Program-made: the position numbers and the translations under genes
The notes under the pieces: generated by a model
Database searches by the model: none
Seen by the model: only the letters and a program-made list of their open reading frames with translations
Told to the model about the DNA's origin: nothing
NCBI RefSeq assembly: GCF_014472415.1
Contig: NZ_JACSZV010000046.1
Coordinates: forward strand, 1 to 51,651
Direction: 5' to 3'
Length of the DNA: 51,651 bases
From: Pseudomonas sp. N40(2020)
Lineage (GTDB): Bacteria; Pseudomonadota; Gammaproteobacteria; Pseudomonadales; Pseudomonadaceae
Part shown: piece by piece, positions 38,919 through 48,282 of the stretch
Numbering within the stretch: the stretch's first letter is position 1
Layout: the number at the start of each line of letters is the position of its first letter

Positions 38919-40313
38919 TCAAACCACAAGTCGCACCGCCAACGCCTTCGCCTGCAACGCCACATCCGTCACCGCCGTACTCTCCCACCACATCCCGCGC
39001 AACGGCGGCCCCATGGCGAACAACCGGTTCGCTGCCTGCCCGTGCTCATCCAGCACTGCGCCGTCAATCGCCGCCGCAATCCCCAACGCCAACGGACCCG
39101 GGCGCACCAGCCCCCGCGCCAGCAATTGCTGCGGTAACGGCCTCGCGACGCGACGCCAGTCGTACTCGATGCCACTGGAATTGATCAACGCCGCGCCATG
39201 CACCACGCAGGTTTCAGCCTCGCCTCGCCGACGAATGCGAATACTCACCTCACCCTCCGCGCACGGCTCAAGCCCTTTGAAAGAAGCGGCCTGAATCCGC
39301 AAACGTCCCTCGTCATGCAGACGCTCAACCAACTGCGCACTCAGCGGCGGCGAACGATGGTGATGGCTTTCCCACCAGGGCCGAACATGACGTACGAATT
39401 GTCGACGCTGCACGTCAGTCGCCTGACTCCACAACCGTCCGATATGCGCGCGTACCGTGTCCAGCGGTGCTTGCCAGTCGATACCTTGGGCGATGGCATC
39501 GCGGCAATGTCGACGCAATTCGCGCAACAACTGCCGGGGCGAACGAATGTTGTGATCTTCAGCGAGGAAATCCACCCAAACCGGTGGTTGGCGCCGCACA
39601 TGGGGCAGCAGCCCATGACGGGAAAACACTTCAATCGGCCCCTGATGCCCGGCCTGCTCCAGCGAGACCACGGCATCAACCATGGTCAGGCCGGAGCCGA
39701 TGATCAGCACGGTGGATTGCGGATCGAGTTCGCGCATGGCCGTGACATCCCACGGATCAAGTGCCGCAGCATTAACGCCACTGGATTGTTTTTGCGGCGT
39801 GCGCGCGGCGGGGAACATACCGGTGGCGAGCACCGCGTATGCGCCCCGTAAGTGCTGTCCATCGCTCAGAGTGAGTTGTACCGAATCGGTGTCGGTTTGC
39901 AGGTCGACGACCTCTGCGCGTATATGCTCGACGGTCGAGCCTTGTTGCGCACCGACACTGCGCGCCTCGGCCAACCGCTGCTGCACGTAAATGCCAAACA
40001 ACCCACGAGGCGGGAACAGTTCACTGACAGGCACATCTTGCTCAGCCGACTCCGGCCAGCCACCGGCGGTAATATGCTCGGTCAGCCACTGCGTAAGGTC
40101 ATTCGGGTTATCCGGGTCAACGCTCATCCGCGCAGCGTTGCCATTAAGCGTATGGCCCAATTCGACAGCGCTGTAAGCCTCGCCCCGCCCCAGTTCGGCT
40201 CGCGGTTCAATAATCAGAATCTTGCGCTGACCGGGCAGACGCAGCAATTGCACCGCCAGCATGGTGCCGCTGAGGCCACCACCAATAATCAGGATATCTG
40301 CGCGCAGACTCAT
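38919..40313 (-). CDS. FAD/NAD(P)-binding protein
   Basis: A 464-residue protein with an FAD-binding motif at the N-terminus (ILIIGGGLSGTMLAVQLL, residues 7-24), a second dinucleotide motif VLIIGSGLTMVDAV near 205 and a conserved NSSG...NRLFAMGPP segment at the C-terminus. It resembles PF13454-type oxidoreductases, which share features with N-hydroxylating monooxygenases but whose activities are mostly unproven. Its ATG directly follows the stop of the XRE-cupin gene (TGAATG), so both are one operon. The substrate is unknown. Confidence 0.8.
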   Translation of the reverse strand: MSLRADILIIGGGLSGTMLAVQLLRLPGQRKILIIEPRAELGRGEAYSAVELGHTLNGNAARMSVDPDNPNDLTQWLTEHITAGGWPESAEQDVPVSELFPPRGLFGIYVQQRLAEARSVGAQQGSTVEHIRAEVVDLQTDTDSVQLTLSDGQHLRGAYAVLATGMFPAARTPQKQSSGVNAAALDPWDVTAMRELDPQSTVLIIGSGLTMVDAVVSLEQAGHQGPIEVFSRHGLLPHVRRQPPVWVDFLAEDHNIRSPRQLLRELRRHCRDAIAQGIDWQAPLDTVRAHIGRLWSQATDVQRRQFVRHVRPWWESHHHRSPPLSAQLVERLHDEGRLRIQAASFKGLEPCAEGEVSIRIRRRGEAETCVVHGAALINSSGIEYDWRRVARPLPQQLLARGLVRPGPLALGIAAAIDGAVLDEHGQAANRLFAMGPPLRGMWWESTAVTDVALQAKALAVRLVV

Positions 40314-40877
40314 TCAAATCACCACATTACGGACAAACCGCGCCGCGACATCCCCGTCATTGCGATAGGCATGCGGCTGATTGCTGGCAAACATGAAGAA
40401 CTCCCCTGCACCGATGGGCTGCGGCTGATCGCCCAGCATTAACGTCAGGCAGCCTTCAAACACGTAGATCTGTTCGCTCCAGCCGTCGGCATCCGGTTGC
40501 GAGGGATAGACCTCACCGGGCTGTAGGCACCATTCCCACTGTTCAACTTCGCGGGTCGCGGTAGCCTTCGACAGCAATACCGCTTTGCTACCGGGAATCA
40601 CGCCGGCCCACGCCACCTCGTTGATCCGGCTCGGATCACGAGCATCGGGCGCCTGGATCAGATCGCTGAAAGCGACGTCGAGCGCTTCGGCGACGCGGTC
40701 GAGGGTGGTCAGGCTGACATTCTTTTCGCCCGCCTCGATCGCCACCAGCATGCGCCGGCTCACCCCGGATTTTTCCGCCAGCGCGGTCTGGCTCATGTCG
40801 GCCGCGTGGCGCAGGCGCCGGACATTTTGGCTGACGTGTTGCAGGACGGAGGCTCGTTGGCTGGAATCTTTGGGCAC
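40314..40877 (-). CDS. XRE-cupin transcriptional regulator
   Basis: A 187-residue regulator with an XRE-type helix-turn-helix (SQTALAEKSGVSRRMLVAIE, about residues 25-50) and a C-terminal cupin domain (GEVYPSQPDADGWSEQIYVF...). Such fusions usually bind a small molecule in the cupin. The start is GTG 40877 with GAGTGAG upstream; GTG 40889 is an alternative. It is divergent from the EamA exporter and co-transcribed with the FAD protein gene. A perfect palindrome at 40903-40914 is the likely operator. Confidence 0.85.
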   Translation of the reverse strand: MPKDSSQRASVLQHVSQNVRRLRHAADMSQTALAEKSGVSRRMLVAIEAGEKNVSLTTLDRVAEALDVAFSDLIQAPDARDPSRINEVAWAGVIPGSKAVLLSKATATREVEQWEWCLQPGEVYPSQPDADGWSEQIYVFEGCLTLMLGDQPQPIGAGEFFMFASNQPHAYRNDGDVAARFVRNVVI

Positions 40878-40902
40878 TATATTGCTCACTCGGTGGGGTT
40901 GG

Positions 40903-40914
40903 GCAGTATACTGC
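40903..40914. promoter_or_regulatory. Palindrome GCAGTATACTGC
   Basis: A perfect 12-bp palindrome in the divergent region between the XRE-cupin and EamA genes, close to the regulator's start. It is the best candidate operator for the regulator and would also reach the EamA promoter. Confidence 0.5.
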
Positions 40915-40962
40915 GCAACGTTGGGCGCATTGTGCGTCCTGCCTTTTATAGTGCGCAAGGTT

Positions 40963-41901
40963 ATGACGTCAGTGAATCGCCCCGACACCTCCCTCCGTTT
41001 CTCCCGTTTCAGCAAAGCCGAGTGCGTCCTGGTGCTGATCACCATGGTCTGGGGCGGCACCTTTCTGCTGGTGCAGCACGCGATGACCGTCAGTGGGCCG
41101 ATGTTTTTTGTCGGTCTGCGATTCGCAGCGGCGGCTGCCATCGTCGCCTTGTTCTCCTGGCGTCATCTGCGCGAACTGACCCTGTTCGAACTCAAGGCCG
41201 GCGCCTTCATCGGCGTGGCGATCATGCTTGGTTACGGCTTGCAGACGGTAGGATTGCAGACGATTCCAAGCAGTCAATCTGCGTTCATAACCGCTCTGTA
41301 TGTGCCGTTCGTGCCGTTGCTGCAATGGCTGGTGCTGGGGCGCCGACCGGGGTTGATGCCGAGCATCGGGATCATGCTGGCGTTTACCGGGTTGATGCTG
41401 TTGTCGGGACCGTCCGGCGCTTCACTGAATTTCAGCCCGGGCGAGATTGCCACGCTGATCAGCGCCATTGCCATTGCGGCCGAGATCATTCTGATCAGCA
41501 ATTACGCAGGCCAGGTTGATGTACGCCGGGTGACCGTGGTGCAACTGGCGACGACTTCGGTGCTGTCATTCTTGATGGTGGTACCGACAGGTGAAGCGAT
41601 TCCAGACTTCTCCTGGCTGTTGCTGGCGTCAGCGCTGGGCCTGGGCGCGGCGAGTGCGGCGATTCAAGTGGCGATGAACTGGGCACAGAAGAGTGTTTCG
41701 CCGACCCGGGCGACGTTGATCTATGCCGGTGAGCCGGTGTGGGCCGGGATAGTCGGGCGGATCGCCGGTGAGCGGTTGCCGGCGATTGCGCTGGTGGGGG
41801 CCGGTTTGATTGTGGCGGCGGTGATTGTCAGTGAGTTGAAGACCAAAGGTAAAGCTGCCGTTGAAACTGAGGGCGCACTGGAGAACGACAACGGCAATTG
41901 A
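40963..41901 (+). CDS. EamA-family (DMT) transporter
   Basis: A 312-residue inner-membrane protein with about ten hydrophobic segments and two EamA repeats (MVWGGTFLLVQHAM at the start of the first; YAGEPVWAGIVGRIAGERLP in the second). DMT transporters mostly export metabolites. ATG 40963 is the start given by the conserved N-terminus, although AAGG is only 2 bases away, which is short; GTG 40972 would have better spacing. It is divergent from the XRE-cupin regulator, which probably controls it in response to a small molecule. Confidence 0.87.
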   Translation: MTSVNRPDTSLRFSRFSKAECVLVLITMVWGGTFLLVQHAMTVSGPMFFVGLRFAAAAAIVALFSWRHLRELTLFELKAGAFIGVAIMLGYGLQTVGLQTIPSSQSAFITALYVPFVPLLQWLVLGRRPGLMPSIGIMLAFTGLMLLSGPSGASLNFSPGEIATLISAIAIAAEIILISNYAGQVDVRRVTVVQLATTSVLSFLMVVPTGEAIPDFSWLLLASALGLGAASAAIQVAMNWAQKSVSPTRATLIYAGEPVWAGIVGRIAGERLPAIALVGAGLIVAAVIVSELKTKGKAAVETEGALENDNGN

Positions 41902-41911
41902 AAGCAAGATC

Positions 41912-41988
41912 AAAAGATCGCAGCCTTCGGCAGCTCCTGCATTGGAATGCGTTTTCCTGTAGGAGCTGCCGAAGGCTGCGATCTTTTT
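41912..41988. repeat. Paired REP element (GATCGCAGCCTTCGGCAGCT type)
   Basis: Two inverted copies of the core GATCGCAGCCTTCGGCAGCT (left arm 41912-41937, right arm 41959-41988), the most complete example of this type here. One arm ends in six T, so it may also end transcription of the EamA gene. Confidence 0.9.
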
Positions 41989-42115
41989 TCGCCGTTGAAA
42001 CAAGGCCAAACACAAATATCCAGACTACTTTGTAGGATTCTGAGACATCCTCGCGTTTGGTGATCAGGGAGCTGGCACGTATGATGCTTCACAAACTTCC
42101 GCAGATTAGAAGCCT

Positions 42116-45034
42116 ATGTCCCTGATAGTTCTACTGCTTCTGCCATTCATTGGCAGCTGTCTGGCAGCGGTGCTGCCACACAACGCGCGTAATACCGAAT
42201 CCCTGTTGGCTGGTCTGGTCGCTCTGATCGGCACCGTCCAGGTGGCAATGTTGTACCCGCAAATCGCCCACGGCGGCGTGATCCGCGAAGAATTCATGTG
42301 GCTGCCCAGCCTCGGCTTGAACTTCGTCCTGCGCATGGACGGCTTCGCCTGGCTGTTCTCGATGCTGGTATTGGGCATCGGCACACTCGTTTCCTTATAT
42401 GCCCGCTATTACATGTCGCCGGATGATCCGGTGCCGCGTTTCTTCGCGTTTTTCCTGGCATTCATGGGCGCCATGCTGGGTCTGGTGATCTCCGGCAACC
42501 TGATCCAGATCGTGTTTTTCTGGGAACTCACCAGCCTTTTCTCCTTCCTGCTGATCGGCTACTGGCACCACCGCGCCGACGCTCGTCGCGGCGCCTATAT
42601 GGCGTTGATGGTTACTGGTGCTGGCGGACTATGCCTGTTGGCGGGGGTCATGATCCTCGGCCATGTCGTCGGCAGCTATGACCTGGACAAGGTCCTGGCC
42701 GCCGGCGACCAGATTCGCGCACATGCCCTCTACCCTATTCTGCTACCCCTCATTCTTATCGGCGCACTCAGCAAAAGCGCCCAGTTCCCGTTCCACTTCT
42801 GGCTGCCCCACGCGATGGCGGCGCCAACGCCCGTCTCCGCGTACCTGCACTCGGCAACCATGGTCAAGGCCGGGGTGTTCCTGCTAGCGCGCCTGTGGCC
42901 GTCGCTGTCCGGCAGTGAAGAATGGTTCTACATCGTCAGCGGCGCAGGCGCCTGTACGTTGTTACTCGGCGCCTATTGCGCGATGTTCCAGAACGATCTG
43001 AAAGGATTGCTGGCCTACTCGACCATCAGCCACCTCGGCCTGATCACTCTGCTGCTGGGCCTGAACAGTCCATTGGCCGCCGTCGCTGCGGTGTTCCATA
43101 TCCTCAACCACGCTACGTTCAAAGCCTCGCTGTTCATGGCCGCAGGCATCATCGACCACGAAAGCGGCACCCGCGATATCCGCAAGCTCAGCGGTTTGAT
43201 CAAACTGATTCCGTTCACCGCGACGCTGGCCATGGTTGCCAGTGCTTCGATGGCAGGTGTGCCGCTGCTCAACGGCTTCCTGTCGAAGGAAATGTTCTTC
43301 GCCGAAACCGTGTTCATCAACGCCACGGCGTGGGTTGAAGCGGCATTGCCGATTGTCGCGACCATCGCCGGCACGTTCAGCGTGGCTTATTCGCTGCGCT
43401 TCACCGTCGATGTGTTCTTCGGCCCAACGGCCACCGACCTGCCGCACACCCCGCACGAACCGCCGCGCTGGATGCGTGCGCCGGTGGAATTGCTGGTGTT
43501 CACCTGCCTGTTGGTGGGGATTTTTCCGGCACAAATCGTCGGTCCATTATTGGCCGCTGCGGCGTTGCCGGTAGTCGGCGGCACCCTTCCCGAATACAGC
43601 CTGGCAATCTGGCATGGTTTGAACGCGCCAATGATCATGAGCCTGATCGCCATGTCCGGCGGCATCGTGCTCTACCTGTTACTGCGCAATCAGTTCAGAC
43701 AGGGCCGCTTCAAATATCCGCCACTGGTGGGCCGCTTCAACGGTAAACGCCTGTTCGAGCGCAGCCTGGTAGTGATGATGCGCATGGCCCGTCGGGTAGA
43801 ACGCCGACTCGGCACCCGACGCCTGCAAATGCAGCTGTTCTTGATGGTGTTGGCTGCCGTGCTCGCCGGCCTGATTCCGATGCTGCACAGCAGCCTGAGT
43901 TGGGGCGACCGGCCGAAGATTCCTGGTTCCATTGTTTTCGTGACTCTGTGGCTGCTGGCAATTGCCTGCGCCCTCGGCGCCGCGTGGCAGGCCAAGTATC
44001 ACCGTCTCGCCGCTCTGACGATGGTCAGTGTCTGCGGGCTGATGACTTGCGTGACGTTCGTCTGGTTCTCTGCACCGGATCTGGCGCTGACGCAGCTGGC
44101 GGTCGAAGTGGTGACCACCGTGCTGATCCTGCTGGGTCTGCGCTGGTTGCCACGTCGGATCGAAGAAGTCTCGCCATTGCCGAGCAGCCTGCGCAAGGCG
44201 CGCATTCGCCGTCTGCGCGACTTGCTGCTTTCTATTGCGGTCGGTGGCGGCATGGCACTGCTGTCCTACGCCATGCTGACGCGGCAGACGCCAAACAATA
44301 TCTCCTCGTTCTACCTCAGCCGCGCCATGCCCGAGGGCGGTGGCAGCAACGTGGTCAACGTGATGCTGGTGGACTTCCGTGGCTTCGATACCCTTGGTGA
44401 AATCACCGTACTGGTCGCCGTGGCGCTGACTGTATTCGCACTGCTGCGCCGCTTCCGCCCGCCGAAAGAAAGCCTGCAACTGCCAGCCCAGCAACGCCTG
44501 CTGGCGCCGGACGTGGTCACCGATCTGGTCAACCCGCGCTCGGCCAGCGACACCGCGCTCGGTTTCATGATGGTGCCGGCGGTACTGGTTCGCCTGCTGC
44601 TGCCGATTGCGCTGGTGGTGTCGTGCTATCTGTTCATGCGCGGGCACAACCAGCCGGGCGGCGGTTTTGTCGCCGGTTTGGTGATGTCGGTGGCGTTCAT
44701 CCTGCAATACATGGTCGCCGGCACGCAGTGGGTCGAGGCGCAAATGAGTCTACGGCCCCTGCGCTGGATGGGCACCGGGTTGCTGTTCGCTACCGCCACC
44801 GGTCTCGGTGCGATGGCCGTCGGTTACCCGTTCCTCACCACCCACACTTGGCATTTCACTCTGCCACTGCTGGGCGACATCCATATCGCCAGTGCGCTGT
44901 TCTTTGATATCGGCGTGTACGCGGTGGTCGTGGGCTCGACGCTGTTGATCCTCACCGCCCTCGCCCACCAATCGGTGCGTGGTCACAAGACTGCAGCGCT
45001 GCCCAAGTCCGTCGCCAGCAAAGGAGCCGTCTGA
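42116..45034 (+). CDS. mrpA: Mrp/Sha cation/proton antiporter subunit A, fused A+B
   Basis: A 972-residue membrane protein: an MrpA core of NuoL type (residues 1 to about 620) and an MnhB-like C-terminal part (about 800-950; GFVAGLVMSVAFILQYMVAG). The proton-path Glu137 (FFWELTSLFSF) and Lys220 (GALSKSAQFPFHFWLP) are kept. It is the first gene of a six-gene operon called sha or pha in P. aeruginosa, which exports Na+ or K+ in exchange for protons and supports growth at alkaline pH and high salt. It starts at ATG 42116; the promoter should lie in 41990-42115. All junctions downstream overlap. Confidence 0.93.
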   Translation: MSLIVLLLLPFIGSCLAAVLPHNARNTESLLAGLVALIGTVQVAMLYPQIAHGGVIREEFMWLPSLGLNFVLRMDGFAWLFSMLVLGIGTLVSLYARYYMSPDDPVPRFFAFFLAFMGAMLGLVISGNLIQIVFFWELTSLFSFLLIGYWHHRADARRGAYMALMVTGAGGLCLLAGVMILGHVVGSYDLDKVLAAGDQIRAHALYPILLPLILIGALSKSAQFPFHFWLPHAMAAPTPVSAYLHSATMVKAGVFLLARLWPSLSGSEEWFYIVSGAGACTLLLGAYCAMFQNDLKGLLAYSTISHLGLITLLLGLNSPLAAVAAVFHILNHATFKASLFMAAGIIDHESGTRDIRKLSGLIKLIPFTATLAMVASASMAGVPLLNGFLSKEMFFAETVFINATAWVEAALPIVATIAGTFSVAYSLRFTVDVFFGPTATDLPHTPHEPPRWMRAPVELLVFTCLLVGIFPAQIVGPLLAAAALPVVGGTLPEYSLAIWHGLNAPMIMSLIAMSGGIVLYLLLRNQFRQGRFKYPPLVGRFNGKRLFERSLVVMMRMARRVERRLGTRRLQMQLFLMVLAAVLAGLIPMLHSSLSWGDRPKIPGSIVFVTLWLLAIACALGAAWQAKYHRLAALTMVSVCGLMTCVTFVWFSAPDLALTQLAVEVVTTVLILLGLRWLPRRIEEVSPLPSSLRKARIRRLRDLLLSIAVGGGMALLSYAMLTRQTPNNISSFYLSRAMPEGGGSNVVNVMLVDFRGFDTLGEITVLVAVALTVFALLRRFRPPKESLQLPAQQRLLAPDVVTDLVNPRSASDTALGFMMVPAVLVRLLLPIALVVSCYLFMRGHNQPGGGFVAGLVMSVAFILQYMVAGTQWVEAQMSLRPLRWMGTGLLFATATGLGAMAVGYPFLTTHTWHFTLPLLGDIHIASALFFDIGVYAVVVGSTLLILTALAHQSVRGHKTAALPKSVASKGAV

Positions 45035-45378
45035 TGGAAGAAGTCATCGCAATCGCCATCGGCGTCCTCGCCGCATCCGGCGTCTGGCTGATCCTGCGGC
45101 CACGGACATTCCAGGTGGTCATGGGCCTGTGCCTGCTGTCCTACGGCGTCAACCTGTTCATCTTCAGCATGGGCAGCCTGTTCATCGGCAAGGAACCGGT
45201 GATCAAGGACGGCGTGACGCAAGACTTGCTGCACTACACCGACCCGCTGCCACAGGCACTGGTACTCACTGCAATCGTCATCAGCTTCGCCATGACCGCG
45301 CTGTTCCTAGTCGTTCTGCTCGCCTCGCGCGGCTTGACCGGCACTGACCATGTCGACGGCCGGGAGCCTAAAGAATGA
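45034..45378 (+). CDS. mrpC: Mrp/Sha antiporter subunit C
   Basis: A 114-residue membrane protein of NuoK type with three helices (VIAIAIGVLAASGVWLIL; VMGLCLLSYGVNLFIFSMG; LVLTAIVISFAMTALFLVVL). Its ATG overlaps the stop of mrpA by one base (TGATG). Part of the sha operon. Confidence 0.92.
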   Translation: MEEVIAIAIGVLAASGVWLILRPRTFQVVMGLCLLSYGVNLFIFSMGSLFIGKEPVIKDGVTQDLLHYTDPLPQALVLTAIVISFAMTALFLVVLLASRGLTGTDHVDGREPKE

Positions 45379-47054
45379 TGGCGATGACTCACCTGATCGC
45401 CGCACCGATTCTGCTGCCGCTGCTGACCGCCGCCATCATGCTGATGCTCGGCGAGAAGCACCGGCCGCTGAAGGCGAAAATCAATCTGTTCTCCAGCCTC
45501 ATCGGCCTGTTCATTTCCGTGATGCTGCTGCAATGGACGCAGACCACCGGCGTGCCCGGCTCCATCGGCGTATACCTGCCCGGCAACTGGCAGGCGCCGT
45601 TCGGCATTGTGCTGGTGGTCGATCGCCTGTCGGCGCTGATGCTGGTGCTGACCGGGATCATCGGCGTCAGTGCCCTGCTCTTTGCGATGGCGCGCTGGGA
45701 CGGTGCGGGATCGAGCTTCCATGCGTTGTTCCAGATTCAGTTGATGGGTCTGTATGGAGCGTTCCTGACCGCAGATCTGTTCAACCTGTTCGTGTTCTTC
45801 GAAGTGCTGCTCGCCGCTTCTTATGGCCTGTTGCTGCACGGCTCCGGTCGGGCACGGGTATCGTCGGGGCTGCATTACATCTCGATCAACCTGCTCGCCT
45901 CGTCGCTGTTTCTGATCGGCGCGGCATTGATCTATGGTGTGACCGGCACCCTGAACATGGCTGATCTGGCGCTGAAAATTCCGCTGGTGCCGGAAGCCGA
46001 CCGAGGCTTGCTGCACGCGGGCGCAGGAATTCTCGCGGTCGCGTTCCTGGCCAAGGCCGGCATGTGGCCGCTGAACTTCTGGCTGGTACCGGCCTACTCT
46101 TCGGCCAGCGCACCGGTGGCGGCAATGTTCGCGATCATGACCAAGGTCGGCGTCTACACCCTGCTGCGCCTGTGGACACTGCTGTTCTCAGGGCAAGCCG
46201 GAGCTTCGGCGTTCTTTGGTGCTGACTGGCTGATCTACGGCGGCATGGCGACCATGGCCTGCGCGGCACTGGCGATTATTGCCGCACAACGCCTGGAACG
46301 CATGGCCAGCCTGAGCATTCTGGTGTCGGCGGGGATTCTGCTGTCGGCCGTTGGTTTCGCCCAGCCGAACCTGATTGGCGCCGCGCTGTTCTATCTGGTC
46401 AGTTCGACACTGGCATTGAGTGCGCTGTTTCTTCTTTCCGAGTTGATCGAACGTTCGCGCTCGGCCAATGAGATCCCGCTGGAAGACGAAAGCGAATTGC
46501 TGCCTCGTCCGCAGGAATCACTGCAACCGCCCAAAGGCATCAACCTCGACGACGAGCAGAAAGCCGTGGTCGGTCAGGTCATTCCGTGGACGATGGCATT
46601 TCTTGGCTTGAGCTTCATCGCTTGCGCCCTGCTGATCATCGGCATGCCGCCGCTGTCCGGCTTCATCGGCAAACTCAGCCTGATCGGTGCGTTGCTCAAT
46701 CCACTGGGCCTCGGTACCGACGCGCCAATTTCCAACGCGGCGTGGGCGCTGCTGGCACTGCTGATCCTGTCCGGACTGGCCTCGTTGATGGCGTTCTCGC
46801 GCCTCGGTATCCAACGCTTCTGGACACCGGAGGAGCGCCCATCGCCGTTGCTGCGCAAACTCGAATGCGCACCGATCTTCCTGCTGCTGGGATTGAGCAT
46901 CGCCCTGACCTTCAAGGCCGAACCGCTGCTGCGCTATACCCAGGCCACCGCCGATGCTCTGAATAACCCGCAGCAGTACGTGATGGCGGTGCTCGGCACC
47001 CGCGCCGTACCGAGTCCGGAAGCCAAGACAGCCCAACTGGAGGTACAGCCATGA
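45375..47054 (+). CDS. mrpD: Mrp/Sha antiporter subunit D
   Basis: A 559-residue NuoN/NuoM-like antiporter subunit with many hydrophobic helices. The key Glu in FFEVLLAASYGLLLHG and the Lys in AFLAKAGMWPLNFWLVPAY are present. The start overlaps mrpC (ATGA). There is a long hydrophilic loop near residues 355-390 (RSANEIPLEDESELLPRP). Confidence 0.92.
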   Translation: MMAMTHLIAAPILLPLLTAAIMLMLGEKHRPLKAKINLFSSLIGLFISVMLLQWTQTTGVPGSIGVYLPGNWQAPFGIVLVVDRLSALMLVLTGIIGVSALLFAMARWDGAGSSFHALFQIQLMGLYGAFLTADLFNLFVFFEVLLAASYGLLLHGSGRARVSSGLHYISINLLASSLFLIGAALIYGVTGTLNMADLALKIPLVPEADRGLLHAGAGILAVAFLAKAGMWPLNFWLVPAYSSASAPVAAMFAIMTKVGVYTLLRLWTLLFSGQAGASAFFGADWLIYGGMATMACAALAIIAAQRLERMASLSILVSAGILLSAVGFAQPNLIGAALFYLVSSTLALSALFLLSELIERSRSANEIPLEDESELLPRPQESLQPPKGINLDDEQKAVVGQVIPWTMAFLGLSFIACALLIIGMPPLSGFIGKLSLIGALLNPLGLGTDAPISNAAWALLALLILSGLASLMAFSRLGIQRFWTPEERPSPLLRKLECAPIFLLLGLSIALTFKAEPLLRYTQATADALNNPQQYVMAVLGTRAVPSPEAKTAQLEVQP

Positions 47055-47539
47055 AGCGTGTATTTCCTGCACCGTTACTGTCGTTGGCGCTATGGGCACT
47101 GTGGTTGACGCTGAATTTGTCGATCAGCCCGGGCAATCTGCTGCTCGGTGCGATATTGGGTTTTGCTGCACCGCTGATGATGCGCAAGTTACGCCCGAAA
47201 CAAGTGCGCATCCGCCGCCCGGGGACCATGCTGCGCCTGTTCCTCCTCGTCGGTCGTGACGTGGTGATGTCCAATCTGATCGTCGCCTGGGGCGTGCTCA
47301 ATGCCGGCCGCCGCCCACCTCGTTCGTGCTTCGTCAAAGTGCCGCTCGACCTGCGCGATGCTCACGGTCTGGCGACGCTGGCGATGATCTGCACGGTCGT
47401 GCCCGGCACGGTGTGGTCGGAATTGGCACTGGATCGCAGCATTTTGTTGCTGCACGTTTGGGATCTGGATGACGAAGCGCAGTTCATTGAGCACTTCAAG
47501 ACTGCTTACGAGCGACCGCTGATGGAGATTTTCGAATGA
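47051..47539 (+). CDS. mrpE: Mrp/Sha antiporter subunit E
   Basis: A 162-residue subunit: two N-terminal hydrophobic segments followed by a soluble domain (RNGRR-like region; VPGTVWSELALDRSILLLHVWDLDDEAQF), as in MrpE. The ATG overlaps the stop of mrpD by 4 bp. Confidence 0.9.
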   Translation: MKRVFPAPLLSLALWALWLTLNLSISPGNLLLGAILGFAAPLMMRKLRPKQVRIRRPGTMLRLFLLVGRDVVMSNLIVAWGVLNAGRRPPRSCFVKVPLDLRDAHGLATLAMICTVVPGTVWSELALDRSILLLHVWDLDDEAQFIEHFKTAYERPLMEIFE

Positions 47540-47814
47540 GCCCATTACTGTCGAACGCAATTTTGCTGACGCTGTTTCTGTTCTCGCTGGCGATGGTGCT
47601 GACGCTGGTTCGGCTGTTCAAAGGACCCTCGGCTCAGGATCGGGTTCTGGCGCTGGATTACCTCTACATCGTCGCCATGTTGATGATGCTGACGCTGGGC
47701 ATTCGTTATTCAAGTGACACCTACTTCGAGGCGGCGCTGCTGATTGCGCTGTTCGGCTTCGTCGGCTCGTTTGCCCTGGCGAAATTCCTGCTGCGTGGCG
47801 AGGTGATCGAATGA
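47536..47814 (+). CDS. mrpF: Mrp/Sha antiporter subunit F
   Basis: A 92-residue subunit with three helices and the MrpF motif RLFKGPSAQDRVLALDYL. ATGA overlaps join it to mrpE before and mrpG after. Confidence 0.92.
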   Translation: MSPLLSNAILLTLFLFSLAMVLTLVRLFKGPSAQDRVLALDYLYIVAMLMMLTLGIRYSSDTYFEAALLIALFGFVGSFALAKFLLRGEVIE

Positions 47815-48173
47815 ACGCTGAATTGTCTCTGTGGGTTGAGATTCCGGTGGCGATCCTGCTGGTACTGAGCGGCATTTTTGCGCTGATCGGCGCGACCGGA
47901 TTGTTGCGAATGAAGGACTATTTCCAGCGCATGCATCCGCCGGCACTGGCCTCGACGCTGGGAGCGTGGTGCGTGGCGCTGGCTTCGATCATCTGCTTCT
48001 CGGCGCTGAAGTCCGGGCCGGTGATACATGCATGGCTGATTCCGATTCTGTTGGCGATCACGGTGCCGGTGACCACGTTGCTGCTGGCGCGGGCGGCGTT
48101 GTTCCGCAAGCGCATGGCTGGGGATGATGTGCCGGCCGAGGTCAGCAGTCGGCGAACCGAGAGCGGAAGCTGA
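47811..48173 (+). CDS. mrpG: Mrp/Sha antiporter subunit G
   Basis: A 120-residue subunit with three helices and the MrpG motif GLLRMKDYFQRMHPPALAST. It is the last gene of the sha operon, with a hydrophilic C-terminal tail (DDVPAEVSSRRTESGS). A paired REP element lies 25 bp beyond the stop. Confidence 0.92.
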   Translation: MNAELSLWVEIPVAILLVLSGIFALIGATGLLRMKDYFQRMHPPALASTLGAWCVALASIICFSALKSGPVIHAWLIPILLAITVPVTTLLLARAALFRKRMAGDDVPAEVSSRRTESGS

Positions 48174-48197
48174 AGATTTAAGTTGTCCGAACTGACG

Positions 48198-48266
48198 CTA
48201 TCGCGAGCAGGCTCACTCCTACAGGGGAACGCATTTCATATGTAGGAGTGAGCCTGCTCGCCAAAG
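48198..48266. repeat. Paired REP element after the mrp operon
   Basis: Inverted copies of the GTAGGAGTGAGCCTGCTCGC repeat (48198-48223 and 48242-48266), separated by only 18 bp, between mrpG and the convergent DUF3995 gene. Confidence 0.9.
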
Positions 48267-48282
48267 CATTCTCCAGGCGACC

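Noticed and set aside
43679..44743. A 354-residue ORF on the minus strand
   Set aside because: Antisense to mrpA; extremely rich in His, Gln and Arg, typical of a reading-frame shadow.
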